From: Lates calcarifer
Lineage: Eukaryota > Chordata > Actinopteri > Centropomidae
Reading direction: 5' to 3'
DNA: 64,000 nucleotides
Assembly: GCF_001640805.2 (NCBI RefSeq)
Contig: NC_066850.1
Location: forward strand, 6,124,556 to 6,188,555
Below, one piece after another: positions 1 through 10,800 of this stretch. The notes under the pieces are model-generated. The model was not told the DNA's origin. It did not search any database and saw only the letters and a list, made by a program, of their open reading frames with translations. A program made the position numbers and the translations under genes. How positions within the stretch are numbered: the first letter of the stretch is position 1; every line of letters starts with the position of its first letter.

Positions 1-179
1 TTCATGTGGCATCATTTTAGAATACATATTATTATTGTCCAGGTTGTCCTGAAAAGAAATATGTTCATTAGTTGACTGTGCATGAAAGGGTTGAGATTAT
101 ACATGCATTAATAGACAGAGAGGCCAGGCGGACAAAAAATAGCAATAAATGGCTTGGTTTTTTAAGTTTCGTTGTGTGG

Positions 180-271
180 TTCCTGAGATATTGTGCAAAC
201 ACAGACGCTGTCACGTGGGGCGCCTGCGCACCAGCGGAGTTCTAAGGGTTAAGCGGCAGCAGAGAGAGGAG
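180..271 (+). promoter_or_regulatory. Putative cax promoter-proximal region and 5' UTR
   Basis: The stretch just before the proposed cax start is richer in CpG than its surroundings. It holds a CACGTG E-box (GTCACGTGGG at 210-219) followed by a TGCGCA element near 225-230 that resembles an NRF1 half-site. The E-box core matches the centre of the CLEAR element bound by TFEB/TFE3, which would suit a gene for an endolysosomal exchanger. The flanks are only a partial match, so this is inference. The transcription start is not visible. Confidence 0.35.
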
Positions 272-3200
272 ATGACACGCGTTACTGTAAGTGCAATTAA
301 ACCTTCAGGAGTTGAAAGTCAACAAACATAACCAATAAGGCAATAAGTCCCACTTGTTCAACAAGCATAAACGTGCATCATATTTCAGCATAAACAGCCA
401 CATTTCCACCGGCATGTTTTAGCCTACATGACCGCAGTGCTTGTTAAGCTAACAATTAACAGCTTGTTAAAAACATGCTAAAATGAAAGCTGTCTGTCTG
501 TGTGTAGTCTGTTCATGTTAGTTTGCCATGAATCTGAAAATTTGGCAATTTCTTGTAAACTTTAGCTGCTGGCTGAGACAAACCAGCTTTGAGACTGATG
601 TTCAGTTATTCATATTCCTTTATTTATTTAGGTATTTATTACTTTCATGTCCATTTCCAGGATTATATATTTATTTTGTTATTTATTACTTTTGACTGTT
701 CAATAAAACAATTAATGTTAAAGTGAGATTGTTCATTGCCAACAGTGTTGAAAATGATATGATATCGGCCGATTAATCGGCTATCGGCTTTTTCCTGCTC
801 CAAACTATCGTTATTATATCGGCCTTTAAAAATCCACTATCGGTCAACCTCTATACTCAATCCTACAGTATACTGGGACTGTAATAGCTGGGATATATTA
901 ATTAGATGCTACAAGACTTAAGAATTATATCAGCAAAACTTTGGCATGTTATTATTTCATTTTTCAGGCAAGTGATGTAATAAAGAGTTTGATTGTGAAG
1001 CCTCCAAAGTGTGAGGTCATTCCTGAGGAGGGCAACACTGAAGACAGCAAGGACTGTGCGCCCCTTCTGGTGTCTTCCCCAATCCCTGTTGAAATCCCCG
1101 TCCCTGAACCACCCGCTAGAAAAATTTCAAAGCACTGGGTGAGAAAGTCAGAATGATTCCATCACTTGGTGCAATGGGACGTTCAGTAATATTTATGTAT
1201 ATTATTAATGGTTTTCATGACTCTGTCCTTCTCTGCAGTGTCGCATCAGCACTTATGTTTGGTTGTTACTGGGTTATCCCATTCTGGCTGTATTCCACTC
1301 CCTTGCCTGTGTGCTCTCCTGGCTGCTGGTCTTCACCATCCCTGTAGCCAAGATGAATGCTCGCACACTGACCACTGTCCTCCTCATGGCACCAGAGGAC
1401 ATCCATATCCACAGAGTGGAAAAGGTACAGGGTCATTTTCTGAAATGTCAGCGATTATTCAAGAGAAATCAAGGCGAGGAATGTTCTCTGTAGTTCTACT
1501 TGCATTCTGTGGTGGTCATACTTGCTTGTTGTTAGTGATGGCACCAGCTTTTCCAGTGTGTCAATGACCAAATTAGTGTGTCCACTGTGGCTCTTTTCCT
1601 TAAAGGGTCAGTTCAACCAAATTAGAACGAACATACAGTAGTCCTACAGTAGCTTTCATTGGGGAATTGACTTGATTAGACAATTAAAACTGACTTTGGT
1701 GGATTAACCAGAGTAACCTGGATGTTGTCCATGGAGAGACATGTGGCTGGTGAATTTTTCAAATCAAAATTTTCACTGCTTTTAGCACATTAAAAGAAAT
1801 TGCCTCAAAATTACGAAAGTGAATATCTTAAAACCTTAGCACAGCAAAACTGCCTGCAAGGCTAGATACCAGTGTAGCTCATTTGTGTGAAGTGACCTTT
1901 TAAACCACGTGTCAATTGAGTGTCTACAGCTAATAAATAGATTTCTATCTTGGGGTGAATGTTTTATGTTCTCTATGTTCTAGACCAACAGATGTGAGGC
2001 CAGGGTCATCTTATGCTGTTATCAAGCATCTAATGTGTATTACTACAAATACACTGTCCAGGGAGTCAACATTTTTGCTCTCAGTATCCTTTTTTGGTTG
2101 TTGGATTTAACTTGACACAACTTGACATTGGAAAGACATCTATCCAATCCTCTCAACTTATTTACATTCTCCATCCCCAGTTATTCATGATATTTATCAA
2201 GGTACCATGGCATTGTGTGGCATTGTGCACTACTGCTGTACTTCTTAAGCAGCACTGGTGTGTCCACTGTCTGTCTATTTGTTTTCCTTAAGTCAGTGTT
2301 CCCTTCAGACCTGCTTCCCCTGGTATTGATCACGCTGATTATTGGCTATATTGACCATGAACACAATTACTTCAGCGCGGAAACTAAGTTTGCCACAGCC
2401 ATCACTTCCATCATTCCTCTGTCCTACTTTATTGGCATGGGAATAGCCAGGTAAAGTTACTGCACCTACAGGCTGCTTTTAGCATTTTGTGTAAACCTGG
2501 AACTATGTAAAGCATTCAATGCGTTCATGGTTGTTTTTATTTTATTTTTTGCATACTCCCTCAGCATGTCTGCACAGAGTAACTTCGCAGTGGGAGCGGT
2601 GGTGAATGCCACTTTTGGCTCCATCACGGAGATGACGTTCTACATCACAGCACTGCTGCAGGGACACCATGCTGCCACCAAATGTTATGAAGAGATTGTT
2701 AAAGCAGCGCTCACTGGGACCATACTTGGGTGTATACTGTTCATACCTGTGAGTGCCTAAGAAGGACAGACAAACATGTGTAGATATCAGTGAAGTCTGC
2801 ATGTTCATTATCGTGGTTTCATTTGCAGCGGCTGCAGCTGGATCCTTTTTACCATGAGGTCTGAAATGGGTATATGTGTGTTTGTCACCTGCACAGGGCA
2901 TATGTATGATCATTGGTGGCATTAAACACAGAGAGCAGCGATTCAACAGTCGTTCAGCTGGAGTGAGCTCTGCTTTGCTCTTCATATCCATAGGGGGTAT
3001 GTATGGCAGCCACATCCATAACTCTACCATAAACAATAACACAGCCACAAGAGGGAATAAAACTTTAAATGTGACCCTCATGCTGTAATAATTGTCCACA
3101 GGCGTGTTTGCTCCCACCCTCTTCTCCAAGACCTTCGGTAATTTGATGTGTGAAAGCTGCACCAACGTCCCAGGCAACAGCAGTGTGCCCTTCATCTGCA

Positions 3201-5342
3201 AGGACTGTCACTACGACACGGTGGGCAGCTTCTCCTAGCTTTCCTGTTACTTCCAGCTGTTCTTGCTGTGCTATCAGAGCACGTTCAGCTCAAGCAACAA
3301 AGCAGCCTTGAGCAAGTTTGAGTTCACTTTTGTTCCAGTTTCAGTAACAGGACTTGGAGATGACAGGGGGACCGGCAGTGTGAGTCACGAGCGTGGCGCT
3401 TTCCTTTGTGCTTCCTTGCTTTGATTTTTGAATTAGCAGACTGCAGACGCTCCTGCTGTGAAGATTACATTTTTATGGGTTCCACAGCTGTTACACTTTG
3501 AGGTTTAGCAGGGAAACATGCTGTATTACTGTTATCGTAAACTTATTTTAGATCTTATGTAAAACTATACATTTTCATTGTTATTCTTTGTTCTCAACAG
3601 AGTCAAACTGACCCACATTTGATTCTTTCCCATATTGAGTAAGTCACACAGATTGCTTAAAGTTTTGCAACACTTGCTAAATGTACTCAGCTGTGTTTTG
3701 ACTTAATTTTAGAAAATGTTTTCCAGGCCTCTGGTGTACACAATTTCTGTGCTGCTGCCTGCTGCATACCTGATTGGCCTCATCTTCACACTGAAGACCC
3801 ACTCCCACATCTATGATATCCATATCAGCGATGGCCAAGGCGGCCATGCACATGGTCAGTACACACAAGAGGGTACCAGCACCTACCACCCAACTGATGA
3901 GGTCACTGCTGGCCATCTACTTGCTGCCAACTCATGTATTAATGCCAGCATTATTGCCACCAGCCAGGCTGCAACAGGTGTGTGTGGTGTGCATGTGATG
4001 TATTTTGAGGTGAAATGCTTGCTAAGCACTGACTGCTTGTTGCCTGCCTTGTTAACTTGTTTGTGCATGTGAGTCACAGAAGAAGGAAAGTGTTTTTCTT
4101 GCAGTGAGGTGAAGTAGTGCCTGTGCATGCCAAAACTCTAAAGCATGTGAGTGTGAAGAACCTAAATTCATGAGAAAGTTTAGAAGCATTTGAAAGGGTA
4201 GAAAACCCTCCCTCTACACAGAGGTAAGTCAGGAATATTAAACCTGCTTGTCAGTGAGCTCACTGTGTGTGTATGTCGCCGGCAGGTCATCATGTGGTCC
4301 ACTGGTCCCGGTGGAGAGCTCTTGGAGTGCTTATTGTTGCCACTGTGCTGATGGCCTGCTGCGCTGACCTCAGCACAGAAAACATTGAGCCGATGCTGAC
4401 CCATTCCTCCATCTCCCAGGTATTACATGCTTTATTTTTAAAGAGGAAGAGAAATTAAATGAGCAAGACGAAGTTAGCACGTGATGGAAACTTTCCATTC
4501 AAGTTAAAATTAAAACCCGGCAGTGGGAATATTCAGGTGAATAACACAGACAGGGATAAAAAAGACATGCACTGTTTATGAAGACCCTATGTACCTGATA
4601 GTAAGTGTTCAATATAATGTGACAAAACACCTAAGGGGGCTTAGTCTGTCATTCATCTTGTGTCTTTCTTGCAGTACTTCATTGGTGTCACAGTGTTGGC
4701 TATGGTGCCAGAGCTTCCTGAGATTGTCAATGGGATCCAGTTTGCACTACAGAACAATATCAGCCTGAGGTATGACTACCCTGTACTATAGTGTGAGTTA
4801 CTGAGACAAACCTCCTAAATGTTTTGACACTGAATGTCCTCCTCATCTGTAGCCTTGAAGTGGGCAGTTGCATTGCTGTGCAGGTTTGCATGATTCAGAT
4901 TCCACTGCTCATCCTCTTCAACGCATTCTATGTAAGTTAAAATGACCATTTCCTTTTACAGATAATTTTTTTTCCTTGAGCATAATTACCAACATGTTAC
5001 CATAATGACATTTTTTCCACCAGGATGTTGGATTTGTGCTTGTGTTCAGTGATATTCATCTCTGGGCCAGCATCTTCAGTGTCATTCTGGTCAACTACAT
5101 CTTCATGGATGGAAAATGTGACTACTTTCAGGGTAAGTCATGTTAACGTGATTCTCCCCACAGCAGAAATGGACATCATCACTTCACAGGACATCATCAT
5201 TTCACAAGAGCTGATAGAAAAAAAGTTGTTGTAGATGTGGATTATAATGACCTCTGTTTTGTCTGCAGGCACTGCTCTGGTGGTGGTTTACTTCATCCTT
5301 CTCGCCCTTTACTTCTTTGCTCCCTCTCCACGTTCTTGTTGA
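272..5342 (+). CDS. cax1: Vertebrate CAX-type cation (Ca2+)/proton exchanger, 15 coding exons
   Basis: Coding exons: 272-286, 968-1138, 1239-1424, 1984-2083, 2297-2450, 2565-2748, 2897-2996, 3102-3220, 3601-3638, 3727-3854, 4286-4419, 4675-4769, 4853-4931, 5024-5132, 5269-5342. They sum to 1686 nt (561 aa plus stop) with consistent phases. The protein should be a multi-pass exchanger of the Ca2+/cation antiporter superfamily that moves Ca2+ or other cations into acidic organelles against H+. The first alpha-repeat is visible as VVNATFGSITEM (about residues 221-232). The second is AMVPELPEIVNGIQF (from about 453). A loop with CESC and CKDC pairs and an N-glycosylation sequon (NSS) lies near residues 317-340. 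A His-rich cytosolic loop (HSH...GGHAHGHHVVHW) lies near 377-405, as expected between the two halves. The N-terminus is hydrophilic. The start is an inference: exon 1 would encode only five residues (MTRVT) before a good gtaagt donor. Fish have more than one cax paralogue and I cannot say which this is. The family assignment is strong. Confidence 0.9.
755..856. repeat. Dispersed repeat fragment with nested ATCGGC palindromes
   Basis: Within cax intron 1 the motif ATCGGCCGATTAATCGGC is followed by further ATCGGC units and ends near 'ggtcaacctcta'. Nested self-complementary ATCGG blocks of this type recur in fish genomes as part of an interspersed repeat. The class (probably DNA-transposon derived) is not certain from sequence alone. 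Confidence 0.4.
1603..1910. repeat. Probable teleost interspersed repeat in cax intron 3
   Basis: The segment opens with 'aaagggtcagttcaaccaaa' and closes with 'gctagataccagtgtagct' and 'gaagtgaccttttaaacc'. I recall these as terminal parts of a common non-autonomous fish repeat. It has no coding capacity. The boundaries are approximate and the classification is from memory. Confidence 0.4.
2084..2296 (+). other. cax intron 4: candidate U12-type GT-AG intron
   Basis: The donor reads CTCA|GTATCCTTTT, a full match to the minor-spliceosome 5' consensus GTATCCTTT. The TTCCTTAAG sequence at 2284-2292 resembles the U12 branch site TTCCTTRAC. It lies only about 5 nt before the CAG at 2294-2296, but about 17 nt before a second CAG at 2306-2308. 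Both acceptors keep the frame. They give ALMFPSDLLPLV or ALNLLPLV. The reported exon 5 uses the first; the second would begin at 2309. Confidence 0.55.
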
Positions 5343-5695
5343 TCTGCTTGCCAAAAAAAAAAAAAATCCTGAAAATTTCATGCCGTTAAACACGGTAATT
5401 CTTCATCTTCAGGTGGTGTGGGTTCAATGCTCCAAAAGATGGAAAGAGAATTGGATTTAGTTTTGAAATGTCACCAAGGAGTTGTAAGTTAACAGCTGTC
5501 TCCTTTTTGTAAATATATATTACTGGATGGTGTTTTGTGGGAACGTTTCCCCGGGTCTGGCTATCATAAGAATCTGTTACTTGGTGTGACTCTGTCTTGC
5601 ATTTAAATGTAAATTTGTGCTGTTTTGTTTTTGGTTCTGAGTCACTGTAATATGTGGTTTACATTGGATATAATAAATGCATCAGTTTATGAAAC
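5343..5695 (+). other. cax 3' UTR
   Basis: This non-coding stretch follows the TGA. It contains an A-run at 5354-5366 and ends after an AATAAA at 5672-5677. The next gene, klhdc10, is on the opposite strand, and its own poly(A) signal lies about 300 bp further on, so the two genes converge. Confidence 0.65.
5672..5677 (+). terminator. AATAAA polyadenylation signal of cax
   Basis: This canonical hexamer lies 330 nt after the cax stop and is the first AATAAA on the plus strand there. Confidence 0.65.
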
Positions 5696-5969
5696 TTTTC
5701 TACATGATTTTGCATATAAAAACTACTAGTCATATCTGGACTCTATGGCTCTGTAATGCTACTCATTGGCATTTTGGCACAATTAGTAAGCTCAGCTAAC
5801 AGGATGAATGCCATGCCATGTTATTGCCATTGTTTAGTGTGCATTCTCACAGAAGATGTGGCAACAGCAGTTCATGCAGTATTAATCTAAAAATAGGAAA
5901 TAATCAAATAAGGTAATTCTGTTATGTATCATGCGATTTATTTGACAAGCAGAGAAAATGCTGGAGTAG

Positions 5970-7818
5970 AGAGCTATTTACAGAACACTTTTATTGACAG
6001 AACTCCAATACAACATTCACACAAGTCTATTGTACAACATTTAAGTGGTCACCTTTTAAATCTATGTCCCAAAGTAAAGATCTGATGGTGTTCATGTAAA
6101 AAGCAGTGAATGACTTCATGCACCAAATAGTTTGTAATGCAGAACATAAATAAAGGGGCATGGTGAAGAAGTGCAGGTAGATTCATGCATTTGTGGGAGG
6201 CATCAAGTCATCTGGCAACATCCCATCCTGGCCTCTTATTCCTTGTTATAATCATACTTTGTTCAAGGTGCAACATTATTTGGCAGCAGAAACTGTATGG
6301 TTTCTTTGAAGACTCATCAAAAGACTTAATAGTTATTAACAGGAAGAGAAAACAAAATCAGAATTTTGGCCACCAACATGTTGAGTGATTAAATGTGATG
6401 GTTTGGAAGTGGTTAAAATGTTCACTCTAAAACAAAGAAATTTCAACATAAACCCTGTTTGTTTAAACATGAAAAGATCTTATACTGCCTATACTTGTGA
6501 AATTTCAACCTCATTAAAAGTTTGAAAGGCACTGCAGTATACACAAACTGTTTGTATAAGCCTGCTACTAAAGTAACTCCCTGTGACAAAACCAGCTCAA
6601 TGTTATCAACAGAGGGAGTAAACGTCTGCACAGAATTAACTCTTTATTCGAATAAAAGCATTTAAAATTAATTTTAAAGAGCACCAAATTCACAGTGATG
6701 TGTTGCATGGTTTGGTTTACAGATGGGAGCTGCAAGCAAACGGATGGAAATAACATCATCTTGAAGATATCCACCTTCCTTTAACCTTTTGACCTTTTTT
6801 TGCAGATGATTCTCCAGACTAGGCTGTAATATGACGTATAACGGAAAATACAAAGGCTCAGACATGGGCAAAACCAGCATTTAACCTTTTCTTTACAAGT
6901 GTTTTAGTCAATTTACCACAAATAGCATATGTTACTCATGACCATTTTACATAAAAACTAACTAAAAGCAGACATGAACATCTGTGTGATTAACCATTTA
7001 TGTCAAGCAGGTTTCAAGCTTCTGGAAGTTGATTTTCATGCCATAAGGAGGAAACTGAACCAAAAAGGCCACCTGGATAGTCACAAAAATATTTTTAAAA
7101 ATCTAAAATACTAAAGCATGTAATGAAATTTATATATGACATTTGTATTAAATTGACTAAAATGTGGAAAAACACTGGCATGGTCCTGTAGCAAAACCAC
7201 TCTCTGCCACTTTTTAGACTGAAAGCATTAGTGGTCACCTCTGCATACAGGATCTATTTAAAAAGTAAATTCCTACAAATATGCAAGTCAAATTGTGCAA
7301 ACAGCAATTTCAGGTGAAGCAATCTCCCCCGAAAAAACAATTTAGTCCTTCAATAAATATACATGCATTCGTCCTTTGCACAGAATTCTTAAAAATTACT
7401 AGAGAGAGTGGATTTTTTAAAAATGGGAGAGGAGAGGTCATGAAAACATGACTTGGTATTTCCAGCAGTCACAGTTTGGCAGATGAGAAGCACGAATTCA
7501 TACTTAGCTTGACACAAAGGCATCATGTAAGGAACAGTGGCAGCAGGAGAAGGGGGGGGAGTTGAGTAAAATCCATAAAACATTCCACATTTATTTTCTT
7601 TATCATCACTGAAACTGCAAAAAATAAGAACAAAAACAACGAAAAAAGGCATCCAATTGTTTTTGGTTTAAGGCGGGGCTACGTTAGGCAGGGGAGCGAG
7701 AGGATGTTTTCCCGAGAATTTTGCTGCAAATTAAACTCCTGTGCTCTGTCAGGCCTCATCTCCCAGGTCCGGCCCAGCCCATCCCATCCATTCCTCTGTC
7801 CATCCTCCAGTGTGCGGC
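5970..7818 (-). other. klhdc10 3' UTR
   Basis: About 1.85 kb of AT-rich non-coding sequence follows the klhdc10 stop on the minus strand. It ends shortly after an AATAAA (plus-strand TTTATT at 5990-5995). A second TTTATT near 6643 could give a shorter transcript. I see no conserved element that I recognise in it. Confidence 0.55.
5990..5995 (-). terminator. AATAAA polyadenylation signal of klhdc10
   Basis: The plus strand reads TTTATT. It lies about 1.8 kb downstream of the klhdc10 stop codon and faces the cax signal across a gap of roughly 300 bp. Confidence 0.5.
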
Positions 7819-10800
7819 TTATTTCAAGCGTTCAATGAGTTCCTGTGTTAGGCCCAGGTTGAGCAGCTGCATGGTGGGGAGTGAAGTCATGTGGGGAAAA
7901 GACTTGAGGAGCTTCTCCCAGCATAGCTCCAGCAGGCTGGGCACTGCCAGCCAGATCTTAAACAGAGAGCCAGTTCTCTTGTTCTCATGGATGTTCACTA
8001 CGCCACCATGGATGTACATACAGCCAGCCTATAGACAAGGGAAAGACACAAAGATGTACATTTAACATATGGAGCTTATGACAGAAACTAATGGGGGCTT
8101 AAGCTTTTAAAACCTGAAATAGTTTCCAACTCAACCAACAGCCAGTGCCCATAGTAATGTGGCTATTTTACACTATAGATCAACAGTTAGAGACAGACTG
8201 GTTTGAACAAGTAGAACTGTCCTTACTGGGGTAACAGCAGCACAGTGGAAGTATGCTGGCTCAGGCATCACTGCTGGTAGCTTACTCCACTGGAAAGTTT
8301 GCAGGTTGATCTTCCACAGATCAGCTAATATCAACTCCCCGTTGTAGCCTCCACAGATAAATACATCTACAACAGAGAGAAAACAATGATCAGACACTGC
8401 TCAAATCAACTCAACATGGAGGGTTTAACACATACGGATGTCATATCAATCGTCACAAGCACCTGTTAATCTTTGAGGCAGAATAACAGTAAGAGTTCTG
8501 GCTGCTCAGAATTATTGAAAAAATTCTCACCATTTCGTATTTGCACACAGCTATGGCATCTCCTAGGAGCAGGATACCCTGTCACAAGAACAAACATTTT
8601 TAGAATTGTGTACATGACAAAACAACAGGCTTTAAAGTGCAGGATACAGACCTATTTTATCATGAGGTTTAGTTGTAATCTCCTCCCAGGAATTAGTTTC
8701 CAGATTGTATGCATGTACCTGGAAGAAAATTGGGGGAAAAAAGAACAGTGAACAGTGTATTGATCATGAGTCTAAGGTATCTAGTGAGTTTACCCTTAGT
8801 GATGCACAACAGTACCTTGTCCAGAGGATAAGATGTCCAGGAAGTTCCCCCTCCCAGGATGTAGATCCTCTGTCCATCATGTGCTATTTCATGCCTGTAC
8901 CTGTGACATGCACAACAGTAAGTCATGTCATGGGTTTTTACAACAATAAAAATATTCCCAGCTTAATTATGAACATTACGCCGTACCGTTCCTCAGGCAG
9001 GTCGTCAGGAGGGTTGTTGGGCTTGAGGTGAATCCACTCCCTGGTGGTCAGGTCCAGCCTGTGCAGGTCTGTGCTGTAGATGTACCCCGTCGTCCCTCCA
9101 AACACGTACAGGAAGCCGTTTATAATGACCATTGCCTGGAGGTGAAAAGATTTTTAAATTGAAGCCTGGTACAAGCAATGAAATGAGACTATAAGGCTGA
9201 TTTCTAAGGCTACCTGTCCATAGATTCTGTTGGGCTTCTTCCCACGGCAGTTGAGCAGTGACCATCGCTTGTACTTCACGTTACAAACGTGAACATCGTT
9301 GCCATTATTTTCACCAAAAGGGATCCCAGTGCCTCCAAACACCAGGAGGTTGTTGCCATGCAAAACAGCTGAAGGAACACAGCAACATCAGATTTTATTT
9401 CCATTGAATTTTGACAGAGAACAAATTACTGGTAGTGCAAGTGCTCGACTACTAATAAGTATTAAAATGAACAAAATAGACAATGTTTCACCTGACATAG
9501 ATGCCAGCTCTGTGGGCATGTAGCCTTCTGTTCGAATCTGCTGCCAGCAGCCTGTGGCAAAGTGGTACCTCCATAGCTCCCTGAACAGTGGATAATCTTC
9601 ATTGTCTGAGCCTCCTGACTCATCGTAGTCAGGGTTGTACCCTCCAAACACATACAGGTTAGTGTTGTCTGCAACGCAGCGATGCCCACTGCGGGCAGGG
9701 GGAGTACGATGACCTAGAGAGAAGACCAAATTTTCATATTCAAAAACACTCTGGTTTGGTTTACTAGGAAAATCTGACTGAACCTCCAAGTAGAACATGT
9801 TCATCCAGTAAAAGGCATCTCAGATCATTAGGGTCTGTGTATATTCTTATGTAACAGAGGCTGATGGCTACCACAGCATGATCTGACAGGAAGGGAAATA
9901 TCATACTGATTCACGGGGTGAACATTTGAACATGGGTCACCAGTGAATCACAGGGCTAAGATATAAACAAACACAAGTGTCTCTGCATGACTTATGAGAT
10001 ATGGGCAACATAGAAGATATAAACTTGATAAAGAAAGGCCTTGTTGTGAGGCCATAATGCGAACACCATGTTTAAAAGTTATCTAATTCAAATAAAAAGT
10101 GGTCAAACATGTAGCTAGGACAAGATGTGACCAGCTATTCTCTATGATAGCATTTGTTTGTACATTATGTTTGCAACTATTCAAATCTCAGCATAACTGC
10201 ATCTGCTTAGCTGCAAAATTGTTCAGTGACACTTAACCAAAGGCATGTCTCTCTCATTCTAGTGTATACTCCCTTTAAAGTGCAGTCCAAATTAAATGAC
10301 AATATAATTGACAGAGAATCTATTCATATCAGTCAGTGATGTGGTTTATATACAAAAAATTCAGGCATCTCCATGATTCTCATCATTTAGATTATCATCA
10401 TTCACAACAATATATAAAAGGTTCACAATTCTACCCTGAGGAAAGCTATGCAAACAGCAGAAAATAAAACATCACTGTTTCAGATACTGAGATATTTGGC
10501 CTGAGGCTTTAGCAGGTTTCTATCAGCAGGGGCATGATGACAGGATACAGAGCACATTAAGTCTAATAATGGGCCTCTGTTTAATGTACTAAGAATAGCA
10601 CTGAGGCCTACCTACAACTCAACTCTGATGTTTCAGCCAGCAGATGCATTTTTAATCATCAGAATTTATAATGGATTATGAAAGCATGGTAGTGAAAGAA
10701 GGCTTGCAGAGATGGAGCAGAGGAATGTATGAGAAGTGACAAAAGCAAACATCCACAAGGATACAAATCTAATGCTAGTAACATAAATCATCTCTTTGGC

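Noticed and set aside
2542..3201. Minus-strand frame of 219 codons opposite cax
   Set aside because: It is antisense to cax exons 6-8, whose codon structure and conserved exchanger motifs explain the open frame. It crosses intron boundaries of the real gene.
9531..9545. tRNA-like 'tgttcgaatctg' B-box resemblance
   Set aside because: It lies in klhdc10 coding sequence and no cloverleaf or A-box could be drawn around it. No tRNA was found in the window.
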